Of a stretch of 64,000 nucleotides of DNA, positions 1 to 8,406 are shown piece after piece (positions within the stretch are counted from its first letter, which is position 1; each line of letters begins with the position of its first letter). The DNA lies in the NCBI RefSeq assembly GCF_050859025.1, contig NZ_CP138200.1, positions 1,922,001 through 1,986,000 on the forward strand, written 5' to 3'. A program made the translations under genes and the position numbers. The notes under the pieces were generated by a model. It was not told the DNA's origin, did not search any database, and saw nothing but the letters and a program-made list of their open reading frames with translations. This DNA is from Wukongibacter sp050859025 (lineage in GTDB: Bacteria > Bacillota > Clostridia > Peptostreptococcales > Caminicellaceae).

Positions 1-1
1 T

Positions 2-622
2 AATGAAATATTTGTTAGTATACAGGGAGAAGGTACAAGTACAGGCTATCCCACGATTTTTGTAAGATTTACAGGGTGCAATTTAAGGTGTAGCTATTGT
101 GATACCACTTATTCCTATGATGAAGGTATAGAGATGACTGCTGAGGATATCTATAGCAAAGTTAAGGAGTATAAATATAAAAGGGTCTGCATTACTGGTG
201 GAGAACCACTATTACAAGAAGAAATCCATAAACTACTATTTTTACTTAAAGAATATGAAGTCAATATAGAAACAAATGGTTCAATAGATATAAGTGAGTT
301 TGACCTATGTGATAGACATAGATTCACAATGGATATGAAGACTCCATCATCCTTTGAATGTATGAAGATGAAGCTCGATAACTTTAAGTATTTACGAAGG
401 ATAGATGAAATAAAATTTGTTATTGGTTCGAGAGAAGATTATGAATGGGCAAAAAAAATTATTGGAAACTGTTATCAAAGGGGAATTATTATATACTCAT
501 CGGTTTTTACAAAAATAGATCCAAGGGAGATAATAGGCTGGATACTGGAAGATAGGCTTGATGTAAGATTTCAGCTGCAAATTCATAAGTTTATATGGAG
601 TCCGGAAGAAAAGGGTGTGTAG
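2..622 (+). CDS. queE: 7-carboxy-7-deazaguanine synthase QueE, 5' end outside window
   Basis: Radical-SAM enzyme that turns 6-carboxytetrahydropterin into 7-carboxy-7-deazaguanine on the way to preQ0 and queuosine. The frame is open from base 2, so only a few N-terminal codons are missing; 206 residues are visible. Seen directly: the substrate loop SIQGEGTSTG, the cluster motif GCNLRCSYC (Cys-x3-Cys-x2-Cys, bases 77-103) that binds the 4Fe-4S centre, and TGGEPLLQ, the GGEP element that contacts S-adenosylmethionine. queC follows 74 bases downstream on the same strand, which is the usual que gene neighbourhood and supports the call. Confidence 0.93.
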   Translation, partial: NEIFVSIQGEGTSTGYPTIFVRFTGCNLRCSYCDTTYSYDEGIEMTAEDIYSKVKEYKYKRVCITGGEPLLQEEIHKLLFLLKEYEVNIETNGSIDISEFDLCDRHRFTMDMKTPSSFECMKMKLDNFKYLRRIDEIKFVIGSREDYEWAKKIIGNCYQRGIIIYSSVFTKIDPREIIGWILEDRLDVRFQLQIHKFIWSPEEKGV

Positions 623-696
623 ATAAATATGGAGTCTAAGAATAATGAATTTCTGAGTTATTTAAAATTTCAATCATAAATTTGGAGGTATTTAAG

Positions 697-1362
697 ATGA
701 AAAAAGCTGTAGTTCTCTTATCTGGAGGTTTAGACAGTACAACATGTATGGCGATTGCCAAGGATGAAGGATATAAGATATATCCTATTTCCTTTGATTA
801 TGGTCAGAGGCATAGTCGTGAGCTAGAATGTGCAAAAAAGATAGCTAAGAATTTTAATGTAGATGAACACAAAATAATAAGAATGGATAATGTAGGGGGC
901 AGTGCGCTGACTGATGAAAGTATTGATGTACCTAACTATAAGGGTGATGAAGAGATACCTGTAACCTATGTTCCAGCACGAAATATACTATTTTTAAGCT
1001 ATGCATTAGGCTATGCGGAGGTACTGGAAGCGGAAGCGATTTTTATAGGTGTTAGTGCTGTAGATTATAGTGGATACCCGGACTGTAGACCAGAATTTTT
1101 AAAGGCTTTTCAAAAGGTGGTGGATGAAGGAACTGCCGCAGGTGCAAAGGGAGAATCTATTGAAATTAAGGCACCATTAATACATCTATCTAAGGGAGAA
1201 ACTATTAAGCTAGGTACAAGATTGGGTACTCCATATGAATTGACTACAAGCTGTTATAATGGTGAGGAAAAAGCCTGCGGTCAGTGTGATAGCTGTGTAC
1301 TTAGATTAAAAGGCTTTGAAGAAGCGGGAGTTTTGGATAAGATAGAGTATAGCAAGAAGTAA
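697..1362 (+). CDS. queC: 7-cyano-7-deazaguanine synthase QueC
   Basis: ATP-dependent ligase making preQ0 from 7-carboxy-7-deazaguanine and ammonia; cytosolic, next step after QueE. The 221-residue length is normal for the family. The N-terminal PP-loop SGGLDSTTC binds ATP, and the C-terminal cysteines in CYNGEEKACGQCDSC form the zinc site. The start at ATG 697 is chosen because GGAGG lies at 683-687; an in-frame TTG at 682 overlaps that ribosome site and is rejected. Transcription probably ends at the hairpin at 1426-1469. Confidence 0.96.
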   Translation: MKKAVVLLSGGLDSTTCMAIAKDEGYKIYPISFDYGQRHSRELECAKKIAKNFNVDEHKIIRMDNVGGSALTDESIDVPNYKGDEEIPVTYVPARNILFLSYALGYAEVLEAEAIFIGVSAVDYSGYPDCRPEFLKAFQKVVDEGTAAGAKGESIEIKAPLIHLSKGETIKLGTRLGTPYELTTSCYNGEEKACGQCDSCVLRLKGFEEAGVLDKIEYSKK

Positions 1363-1425
1363 GTATATAGAGTCGATTATCAGGTTAAATATTCTAATTT
1401 ATCCAATAATATTGCATTGAAGGTT

Positions 1426-1469
1426 ACCCCCTTATTTTGTTAAAGTATATAATAAAGGGGGTTTTTTTT
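1426..1469 (+). terminator. Hairpin with T-run after queC that overlaps the next gene's ribosome site
   Basis: The left arm ACCCCCTTATT (1426-1436) pairs with AATAAAGGGGGT (1451-1462, one bulged A) and is followed by eight T. It has the form of a rho-independent terminator for queC. The right arm also carries AAGGGGG, the only purine-rich stretch in front of ATG 1470, so the same hairpin could hide the ribosome site of the downstream gene. Confidence 0.75.
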
Positions 1470-1841
1470 ATGGGAAGAGTGTTAAATTTTTTAACGAATA
1501 ACAAAATGATTGCAATAGCTACAGGAATAATATTATTTATTGCTGGAGCATTATCAAGGCTTCAATTTATAGATAGTAATGTGGCTGTAGGTTTTATAAT
1601 ACCATTAATATTCATTTCTTTAAGCTTTGGAATAATATTTTCCAGCATATTCAGAAGAGATAATGAAAATATAAATGGATTATTTGTTAAAGCTGTCCTA
1701 GCTCCGTGGGCTATTGTGATTTCTATTGTAGCCTTAGATAAATTCGGAATGGATTCACCTTTACTTAAGGCTGGGGCATTGTTTCTAGTGAACATAGGAT
1801 TCTTTGGAAAAGAGATTAATAAAGCATTTAATCAAGCATGA
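1470..1841 (+). CDS. Small integral membrane protein, unknown function
   Basis: A 123-residue protein with about four hydrophobic segments (near residues 13-30, 40-62, 74-95 and 100-113) and a short basic loop, so it should sit in the cytoplasmic membrane. ATG 1470 is used because AAGGGGG lies eight bases upstream; an upstream in-frame TTG at 1437 falls inside the preceding hairpin. A terminator follows at once (1841-1873), so the gene is probably monocistronic. I do not recognise the family. Confidence 0.7.
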   Translation: MGRVLNFLTNNKMIAIATGIILFIAGALSRLQFIDSNVAVGFIIPLIFISLSFGIIFSSIFRRDNENINGLFVKAVLAPWAIVISIVALDKFGMDSPLLKAGALFLVNIGFFGKEINKAFNQA

Positions 1842-1873
1842 TAGCTTTGGGATAAAACCCTAGCTATTTTTTT
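1841..1873 (+). terminator. Rho-independent terminator
   Basis: Interrupted stem ATAGCT..GGG / CCC.AGCTAT followed by TTTTTTT, directly at the stop of the membrane-protein gene. Confidence 0.75.
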
Positions 1874-1961
1874 GTGCATTTCTTGAAAAAAAAGCCAATC
1901 TAAAATACTGAGATTTCCTCTTTTGATTTATATATATGATGAAAAATCTCTATATATAGAA

Positions 1962-1992
1962 TTCCAAGTAAATCTTAATTTGTACATATCAA
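1962..1992. repeat. 31-base intergenic repeat, copy 1
   Basis: TTCCAAGTAAATCTTAATT followed by TGTACATATCAA. The same string with only two changed bases recurs at 9877-9907, in both cases about 75-90 bases upstream of a gene start (2080 and 9981). A shared regulatory site or the scar of a small repeat are both possible. Confidence 0.6.
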
Positions 1993-2079
1993 GAATTTAA
2001 TAATTTAATGAATATAAAAGAATTATATAGAGACTCTAATTATAGACATTGATTATTAACTTGAAGGGAGAATATACAA

Positions 2080-2262
2080 ATGACTAAAAAATATGTTCTT
2101 GTTGGGGAGAATAAAATTATATCTGAGCCTATGGATAGAATGCAAGCTATGAACAAAGTTAAAGAATATAGTAAAGAAGGAAAGAAGGCCTATATAGTTT
2201 CTGAAGAAGAGGGAATAAGAATAGAAAAAGACAATAATTTTAATGCTCCGAAATGGGAATAA
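2080..2262 (+). CDS. Small hypothetical protein
   Basis: A 60-residue charged protein without a membrane segment. It begins MTKKYVLVGENK and ends NAPKWE. The ribosome site GAAGGGAGA sits eight to ten bases before the ATG. The composition (many Lys, Glu, Tyr) suggests a small soluble alpha/beta protein. The 31-base repeat at 1962-1992 lies upstream. No family recognised. Confidence 0.6.
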   Translation: MTKKYVLVGENKIISEPMDRMQAMNKVKEYSKEGKKAYIVSEEEGIRIEKDNNFNAPKWE

Positions 2263-2445
2263 TACAAAAGCCTTGTAAGTAGTAAAATATCTCTTTAAAG
2301 TGTTAGATTAAAAAGATTGATACTTGAGGAAGTTGCATAATTATGACCTGGCACAATTACATAATAAATGTCGTATGATTCTAGGGCTTTTAAGACTATA
2401 TGTAGTATTAAGTATTTGGGGATTGTAATTATGCAATTTGCTCAC

Positions 2446-2520
2446 TTAACTTAGATTGTCCATACTAAATTCTAAGCTATAAAGTAGATTTTTGAATTTA
2501 GTATGGACAATCTGAGTTAA
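2446..2520. terminator. Long inverted repeat between convergent genes, probable bidirectional terminator
   Basis: Arms of about 27 bases: TTAACTTAGATTGTCCATAC at 2446-2465 continuing to 2472, and the complementary copy at 2494-2520 with very few mismatches, loop about 21 bases. It lies between the plus-strand small gene ending at 2262 and the minus-strand membrane protein ending at 2540. There is no long T-run, so termination is inferred from position. Confidence 0.5.
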
Positions 2521-2539
2521 CCAGCCTACTAAAAAATTG

Positions 2540-3352
2540 TTATGAACTAAAAGAACTGTGTGTTTTTTCCTGTCTTACTTCCCTTATATGGAATGGAAGA
2601 TAAAGGATGACGAAAATGGTAAATAAACCTGCAATGATTATTGGGATGTAATAAGGATACGGTGGTAGGTAATCGAGGACCGATGAAGCTTGAGGCTTGG
2701 CCCTTAAATAGGAATAATTTCCATCTACCAAGTAATTAACGCAGCCCACTATAAATAAATATATATAGCTCCACTTAAAGGTGATTTTCAAAGAATCTAA
2801 AGTTGGTCTATAGCCATAGGCTATCATCATAAAGAAAATGGCTACTATTATTCCTCCATGTCCAATGAAGAATTGAATATAATTCCAATGAGGAAATGAA
2901 AATCCGCCGGTATCAGGGGTTAGTAGAGCTTGAGTTGCTCCACCTAATCCCCAAAAATATACAATCTGGAAAATAGAGTAGCTTTCTTTGATAATCATAA
3001 AAATACATAGAATAACACTTATTCTACATAAATATAGAGGCAGGGATTCCCTCAGAGTAAACATTCCTCTTTCTATGTACCAGAAATGTTGAAAAAATGA
3101 TTGAAGGAATAAAAGGACTGCGAGTCCTCGACCTACTATTCTTCTAATCCTATGCTTTTTCAAGGAATCTTTAGCAGCAAACATAAGTATTATTATAAAT
3201 ACAATGGAGTTTAAGGCTATGATATGATCCCTAGAGAATAAATGAATCTGACTATTGCCTATGGTTGAATTCCAGAAAGAATCTATATTAAAAACATTAT
3301 TTCCTGTAATTAAAGCCATTTTTATTTCTATAATAAATGAGAGTATAGGCAA
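2540..3352 (-). CDS. YwaF/TIGR02206-type integral membrane protein
   Basis: A 270-residue polytopic membrane protein of the YwaF family; the function of the family is unknown. Family signatures visible here are LPLYLCRISVIL, YFWGLGGATQALLTPD, FPHWNYIQFFIGHGG and the C-terminal SSVLDYLPPYPYYI. Six or seven hydrophobic segments are evident. TTG 3352 is the best start because GAAAGGAGTG precedes it; the frame is open further upstream to 3376, but that start would contain the ribosome site. Confidence 0.8.
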   Translation of the reverse strand: MPILSFIIEIKMALITGNNVFNIDSFWNSTIGNSQIHLFSRDHIIALNSIVFIIILMFAAKDSLKKHRIRRIVGRGLAVLLFLQSFFQHFWYIERGMFTLRESLPLYLCRISVILCIFMIIKESYSIFQIVYFWGLGGATQALLTPDTGGFSFPHWNYIQFFIGHGGIIVAIFFMMIAYGYRPTLDSLKITFKWSYIYLFIVGCVNYLVDGNYSYLRAKPQASSVLDYLPPYPYYIPIIIAGLFTIFVILYLPFHIREVRQEKTHSSFSS

Positions 3353-3550
3353 TTTTAGCACTCCTTTCAACAGCAAATGACAAAATAGTACGCAATTAAT
3401 TATATTACAACAATTTGCTCATTGAAAGTGAAATAAGAAAATGATTAATAAATGTTTAAGAAAAACCATAGGAGGCTTACTTATAAAGTCACAAATATAT
3501 ATCAAAATTCCTTAGAAGCATTGGATAACTTGATATTTATAAACTAAGCT

Positions 3551-4447
3551 TCACTTGGAACTTTCTATAACAGAGTTTCCAAAGGAACTAGTAATAAACT
3601 CAATAAATCCCTTAGATGCGTTTGATAAATATCGATCCTTTTTCCAAGCTAATCCAATTCTTACCTTCATAGATTTCTCCAATGGTATGCTTACTATTCT
3701 ATTATCATTTTCAACAATTTCCTGTAGCAAAAAAGAAATTCCAACTCCCTGTATTACAAGGCTTTTAATTGTTTGCAATTGATTTGAAGATAGTACTATA
3801 TTTGGATCGATGTTATATTCTTTAAAATAATCCATAATCTTCTGTCTATGATAAAAACCTTCTTTGAGCATAATAAGAGGCTCATCCTTAAGATCTTCAA
3901 ATTTTAAAGCTTCTTTTTTGCACAAGTGATGATTTTTATCTAGACAAACCAAGATTTCACTTTGAGATATGGCCATAGTCTCTAACTGTTTTGAAGACTC
4001 AGAAATTATCACAATACCTAAATCTAGATCTCCTTTTTCTATCATAATTCTTGTTTCTAAAGAGCCTTTTTCATATATAGAGAGTTTAATTTGCGGATAT
4101 AAATTCTTAAAATTTACAAATATATATGGAAATAAATAAGTGCCAATCATAGGAGGAATTCCTATCTTTAAGTTTCCTTTTTTAAGAAGTCTATAATCCT
4201 TCATTTCTATAGAGGTATCTTCGACTAGTCTTAGAATGTTATTTATTCTTTCTAAGAAAACTTTTCCCTCCGTTGTAGGCTTTATCTGTTTTTTACTTCT
4301 ATCTAAAAGAATAACTCCTAGTTCATCCTCTAGTTTTCGTATTGAATTAGTAATTGAGGGCTGTGCCACATGAAGACTTTCAGCGGCTCTTGTAATATTA
4401 TTAAAGCGACAAACTCTTTGGAAGTATTCGAATTGTCTTAATTCCAT
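3551..4447 (-). CDS. LysR-family transcriptional regulator
   Basis: A 298-residue LysR-type regulator of the usual length. The N-terminal winged helix-turn-helix (about residues 1-60) reads MELRQFEYFQRVCRF then ITRAAESLHVAQPSIT and LEDELGVILLDRS. The remainder is a periplasmic-binding-protein-like effector domain. It is transcribed away from the malic enzyme gene with 184 bases between the starts, the classic arrangement in which a LysR protein controls the divergent gene. Malate, another dicarboxylate or an NAD(P)-linked signal as effector would be inference. Confidence 0.93.
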   Translation of the reverse strand: MELRQFEYFQRVCRFNNITRAAESLHVAQPSITNSIRKLEDELGVILLDRSKKQIKPTTEGKVFLERINNILRLVEDTSIEMKDYRLLKKGNLKIGIPPMIGTYLFPYIFVNFKNLYPQIKLSIYEKGSLETRIMIEKGDLDLGIVIISESSKQLETMAISQSEILVCLDKNHHLCKKEALKFEDLKDEPLIMLKEGFYHRQKIMDYFKEYNIDPNIVLSSNQLQTIKSLVIQGVGISFLLQEIVENDNRIVSIPLEKSMKVRIGLAWKKDRYLSNASKGFIEFITSSFGNSVIESSK

Positions 4448-4631
4448 TTTTAATCTCCTTAAAATTCAATTATAGTTTAAAACTATTATATCATAGCAAC
4501 ATTATATTTTAAATTTATGAATGTGTTTGATAATATTAAGCTAACGGAGTTTATTTTCAATCGACTAATAAAGTGAGCTTTAACAAAGAATAAGGTTATC
4601 AAAGTGAAATAGGAAAGGAGAATAAAAAAAT

Positions 4632-5807
4632 ATGGATATTAATTTGAAGGCATTAAAAGTTCATGAAGAAAAGCAGGGGAAAATAGAGGTGATAAGTAAA
4701 GTTAAGGTAAAGGATAGAGAAGATTTAAGTATTGCATATACCCCAGGAGTTGCTGAACCATGTAGAAAAATAAATGAAAACGTGAATGAAGTATATAAAT
4801 ATACAGCAAAGGGAAATTTAGTTGCAGTAGTTTCAGATGGAACAGCGGTGTTAGGTTTAGGAGATATTGGTCCTGAGGCTTCATTGCCTGTAATGGAAGG
4901 AAAGGCAATACTATTTAAGGAGTTTGCAAATATTGATGCCTTTCCAATATGTTTGAGAACAACAGATGTAGAAGAGATTGTAAAAACAGTAAAATATTTA
5001 GAACCCACATTTGGAGGGATTAATTTAGAGGATATTGCTTCTCCGAGGTGCTTTGAAATAGAAGAAAGATTAAAGAATGAATTAAGTATTCCAGTATTTC
5101 ATGATGATCAACATGGAACAGCCATAGTTACCTCTGCAGGGCTGATTAATGCCCTAAAGGTTACTAATAAGAAGATTGAAGACATTACAATCGTTGTCAA
5201 TGGACCTGGAGCAGCAGGTACTGCAATAGTTAAAATGCTTATAAATCTAGGAGCAAAGGATATAATTGTATGTGATAAAGAAGGTATAATATGTGAAGAT
5301 GATAAGGATATAAAAGGACATAAAAAGGAGCTTGCTTCTATAACCAATAGAAGTAAAAAGAAAGGTATATTAATAGATGCTATGACAGGTGCAGATGTAT
5401 TTATAGGTGTTTCAGCTCCAAATATAGTTAACAAGGATATGATAAAGGCCATGAATGAAAATGCAATTGTTTTTGCTATGGCGAATCCTATACCAGAAAT
5501 AATGCCAGATATAGCAAAGGAAGCTGGTGCAAAGGTAGTTGGTACAGGTCGTTCAGATTTTCCTAATCAAATAAATAATGTAATAGCCTTTCCTGGAATT
5601 TTCAAAGGTGCTTTAGATGTTAGAGCAAATGCTATTAATGAAGAAATGAAGGTGGCAGCAGCCTATGCTATTGCCGGAATAATTACTGAAGATGAGCTTT
5701 CGGAAAAATATGTAATACCTAATCCATTTGACGAGAGAATAGTACAAAAAGTAGCTAAAGCAGTGGCAAAGGCAGCTATAGATACTGGTGTTGCTCAAAA
5801 GAAATAA
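4632..5807 (+). CDS. Malic enzyme (malate dehydrogenase, oxaloacetate-decarboxylating)
   Basis: Oxidative decarboxylation of malate to pyruvate and CO2 with NAD(P)H formation, in the cytosol. At 391 residues it belongs to the short bacterial malic enzymes without a phosphotransacetylase tail. Seen: the substrate-domain signature SIAYTPGVAEPC, the catalytic/metal stretch FHDDQHGTAIVTSAG, the Rossmann fold VVNGPGAAGTA, and FAMANPIPEI near the C-terminus. The ribosome site AGGAGAA precedes the ATG. The divergent LysR gene probably regulates it. Confidence 0.96.
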   Translation: MDINLKALKVHEEKQGKIEVISKVKVKDREDLSIAYTPGVAEPCRKINENVNEVYKYTAKGNLVAVVSDGTAVLGLGDIGPEASLPVMEGKAILFKEFANIDAFPICLRTTDVEEIVKTVKYLEPTFGGINLEDIASPRCFEIEERLKNELSIPVFHDDQHGTAIVTSAGLINALKVTNKKIEDITIVVNGPGAAGTAIVKMLINLGAKDIIVCDKEGIICEDDKDIKGHKKELASITNRSKKKGILIDAMTGADVFIGVSAPNIVNKDMIKAMNENAIVFAMANPIPEIMPDIAKEAGAKVVGTGRSDFPNQINNVIAFPGIFKGALDVRANAINEEMKVAAAYAIAGIITEDELSEKYVIPNPFDERIVQKVAKAVAKAAIDTGVAQKK

Positions 5808-5830
5808 TAAAGCTGAGTTAAATTATGAGA

Positions 5831-5998
5831 AAAGGGGCTGTCTCATAAAGTAAACTTATAAGTATAGTGTCGGGGTGTTTTAGAATGAATGAAGCTTAGG
5901 GTTTTGAAATTTTAGCGGTTTGTCTAGTACTAATGTACGTGCCAATTCGCTGAAATTTTAAATAGCGCAAAAATTCGTCATTCTGAGACACCCCCTTT
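5831..5998. repeat. Foldback (MITE-like) element downstream of malic enzyme
   Basis: A 168-base non-coding element with inverted ends: AAAGGGGCTGTCTCA at 5831-5845 and TGAGACACCCCCTTT at 5984-5998 (14 of 15 complementary). A second, inner pairing joins GGGGTGTTTTAGAATGA (from 5872) to TCATTCTGAGACACCCC, and further in GAAATTTTAGCG pairs with CGCTGAAATTTT. The apex contains GTACTAATGTAC. Ends beginning GGGGCTGTCTC resemble those of some insertion sequences, but no transposase is present. It could also serve as the malic enzyme terminator. Confidence 0.55.
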
Positions 5999-6038
5999 CT
6001 ATATTTGTAAAAAAATTGGATATATTTACAAAAAAATG

Positions 6039-6092
6039 TTGACAAATGACGACTACAGTTGTAATCTATATATAAAGACTACAAACGTAGTC
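6039..6092 (+). promoter_or_regulatory. Promoter with two BlaI/MecI-type operator dyads
   Basis: TTGACA (6039-6044), 17-base spacer and TAATCT (6062-6067) form a sigma-A promoter. Two dyads with the BlaI/MecI core TACA/TGTA and its relatives overlie and follow it: GACTACAGTTGTAATC (6051-6066) and GACTACAAACGTAGTC (6077-6092). This predicts autorepression of the blaI-like operon. Confidence 0.75.
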
Positions 6093-6114
6093 GAAATTAG
6101 GGGAGGTGAAAATA

Positions 6115-6489
6115 GTGATAGATATGCCGCAGATATCTGATTCAGAATGGGAGGTAATGAAGGTTCTTTGGGTAAATTCTCCTTCTACAGCAAATGAAGT
6201 TTTAGATGAGTTAGTTAAAAGCATAAGCTGGAAGCCAACTACTGTAAAAACATTGCTTAGTAGGCTGGTTAAAAAGAAGGCTGTAGATTTTGAAAAAAGA
6301 AACAGAACCTATTATTATTATCCTTTGGTGACACAAGATGAGTGTGTAAAAGCAGAAAGCAAATCATTCTTAAAAAGGGTCTATGGTGGAGCGTTAAAAT
6401 CAATGATTGCAAATTTTTTAGAAATACAAGATTTGTCAGCAGCCGACATAGAGGATCTTAAGAACATTCTTGATGAGATGAAGGATTAA
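6115..6489 (+). CDS. BlaI/MecI/CopY-family transcriptional repressor
   Basis: A 124-residue dimeric winged-helix repressor. Seen: DSEWEVMKVLWVNSPSTA, then SWKPTTVKTLLSRLVKKK, the recognition helix region, and a C-terminal dimerisation helix rich in Asp/Glu/Lys. Start GTG 6115 gives an eight-base gap to GGGAGG; a GTG at 6106 would abut the ribosome site. It is followed by an M56 peptidase gene after 14 bases, the usual repressor-sensor pair, and two operators lie in its promoter. In known systems the M56 partner causes the repressor to be cleaved. Confidence 0.9.
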   Translation: MIDMPQISDSEWEVMKVLWVNSPSTANEVLDELVKSISWKPTTVKTLLSRLVKKKAVDFEKRNRTYYYYPLVTQDECVKAESKSFLKRVYGGALKSMIANFLEIQDLSAADIEDLKNILDEMKD

Positions 6490-6503
6490 AGTGGGGTAAC
6501 TAT

Positions 6504-8078
6504 ATGAATTATGCAGAAATATTTTACTGGATAATAAATACGTCTATTAAGGGAAGCTTTCTGGTAATGAGCATTCTACTGGTAAAACTATTGTTTAGGG
6601 ATAAGCTAGGGGCCAAATGGCATTACTACATTTGGTTTTTACTTTTGGCAAGATTGATAATACCAGTGGTTCCACGGAGTTCCATTAGCATCTTTAATTT
6701 GTTTAGTATAAGTAATGAAAATAGGTTGATATTTAAAAGTAATGTTAGCTATAGCCCTGCTGAAATTGCTAGCTGGTTTAAGTTTGATTTTTATGAAAAT
6801 GGCTTTGCTCAGAGTGATTCACTTACTAGCAATGCCCTAGGGCTTTCAAAGTATATAAGCATGTTGCTTCAAGAAGGTATTGAAACTAAATTAGTGTTAA
6901 CTTGGCTTATTATAGGTATTGGACTTCTAATACTTATATTGATAGCGAATGTAAGATTTAGATTGCATGTAAATAAGTATAAATCTAGAGTAGATGATGA
7001 GATTAGAGAATTATTAGTTATGTGTAGGAAGAAAATGGGAATAAAAAAGGACTTACATATGATACATGCAAAGGCTGTGAAAGCACCGGCTCTATATGGC
7101 CTAGTTAGGCCTTGTATATTGCTACCTATTGATATAGATAAGCAGGTTGAAAAAGAGGAGCTAGAATATATTCTTTTACATGAACTATCTCATTTTAAAA
7201 GAAGGGATATAGCTGTATTTTGGATAATGACTATGATAAAAGTCATCTATTGGTTTAATCCTATTATATGGTATGGGCTGAATCAGATGAGACAGGATTG
7301 TGAGATATCATGTGATGCCCTTGCTCTATCTTATATTAACTCTAAGGACTGTAGAAAATATGGACAGACAATAATACATTTATTGCAAAATACTACAAAG
7401 CCTTTAAAAAATATTGGGATTGCAGGAATGTTAGGATCAAAACATCAACTTAAAAGGAGGATAAAGATGATTACTTTATTTAAGAAAAATAAATATAAGC
7501 TGTCAATACTGTCTATCAGTATTTTAGTATTAATGGGATTTGTGTTTCTTACTAATGCAAAGGAAGAAACTATTTTAGATACTAGATTAGAGGGAGAGGT
7601 TACTGAGATTCAAGTTAATGAAACTGAGGCAGAGCCGAATGAGGAAACAACAAAAGCTATGGTATGGCCATTACCTTCATCAAATACGATAACAAGCTCA
7701 TATGGAATAAAAGTACATCCTGTTCTAAAAGTAGAAAAAAAGCATACTGGGATTGATATAGCTGGAAAAGAAGGGGATTCTATTATTGCTGCTGCTGATG
7801 GAGTTGTAACTCTTTCTAAGAATATGGAAGCCTATGGAAATGCTGTGATTATTGATCATGGGAACGGTGTCGTTTCACTATATGCCCATTGTAGCGAATT
7901 GCTTGTAGAGAAGGATAAGAAAGTAAAAGCAGGAGATGAAATAGCTAAGGTAGGAAGTACAGGTTATTCTACAGGTCCCCATCTTCATTTTGAGATAAGA
8001 AAAGATGGTGAGGATGTAGATCCGTTTGATGGATATCTAGATAAAAAGGAAATGAATAGAAATACTATTTCAAAATGA
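6504..8078 (+). CDS. BlaR1-type M56 membrane peptidase fused to an M23 endopeptidase domain
   Basis: A 524-residue protein in two parts. Residues 1-345 form a polytopic BlaR1/MecR1-like M56 metallopeptidase with zinc motif HELSH (residues 226-230) and a following IYWFNPIIWYG. After a transmembrane helix near residue 330-350, residues about 390-510 form an extracytoplasmic M23 (LytM) domain with HTGIDIAGKEGDSI, YGNAVIIDHGNGVVSLYAH and TGPHLHFEIRKDG. In BlaR1 the outer domain is a penicillin-binding sensor; here a peptidoglycan endopeptidase takes that place. M23/M56 fusions are known in clostridia. Wall damage sensing or remodelling under BlaI control is an inference. Confidence 0.9.
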   Translation: MNYAEIFYWIINTSIKGSFLVMSILLVKLLFRDKLGAKWHYYIWFLLLARLIIPVVPRSSISIFNLFSISNENRLIFKSNVSYSPAEIASWFKFDFYENGFAQSDSLTSNALGLSKYISMLLQEGIETKLVLTWLIIGIGLLILILIANVRFRLHVNKYKSRVDDEIRELLVMCRKKMGIKKDLHMIHAKAVKAPALYGLVRPCILLPIDIDKQVEKEELEYILLHELSHFKRRDIAVFWIMTMIKVIYWFNPIIWYGLNQMRQDCEISCDALALSYINSKDCRKYGQTIIHLLQNTTKPLKNIGIAGMLGSKHQLKRRIKMITLFKKNKYKLSILSISILVLMGFVFLTNAKEETILDTRLEGEVTEIQVNETEAEPNEETTKAMVWPLPSSNTITSSYGIKVHPVLKVEKKHTGIDIAGKEGDSIIAAADGVVTLSKNMEAYGNAVIIDHGNGVVSLYAHCSELLVEKDKKVKAGDEIAKVGSTGYSTGPHLHFEIRKDGEDVDPFDGYLDKKEMNRNTISK

Positions 8079-8406
8079 AAAAAAACTACTTGATTTGAAA
8101 TTCATTTTGTAAGATTTTGGAGCTGAACTCATGAAATATTTTTATGATAAGGCTCCTTAGTTTTGTTTTTGTATTAGTGATTAGGAGATATTAAAAATAT
8201 AATTAATTTATGAATAATTGGAATATGATATAATACTAGATGTATATTTTATATTATGATAGGGGTAGCAATATAATAACAATCCTAATTCTTAGCTGTT
8301 GCATATAGTAAAACAGTAGGAATTTAATTCTAGCATTACTAGGAGTTAATATAGATATAGGTCTAAATTTATATAATAATTGACCTTATTAGAAGCGGAG
8401 GACTTT
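8079..8406. other. Intergenic region without recognisable gene
   Basis: 328 AT-rich bases. Only a weak hairpin is visible (GGAGC at about 8120 with GCTCC at about 8153, followed by TTAGTTTTG) that may end the peptidase operon. No open frame with a ribosome site was seen. Confidence 0.4.

Noticed and set aside
1562..1795. Minus-strand frames inside real genes, for example here and within the malic enzyme, CoA-transferase and tape-measure genes
   Set aside because: They lack ribosome sites and recognisable domains and mirror the codon pattern of the plus-strand genes.
7680..8060. Separate M23 peptidase gene
   Set aside because: The M23 domain is in frame with the M56 part without a stop or new ribosome site, so it is one fused protein.
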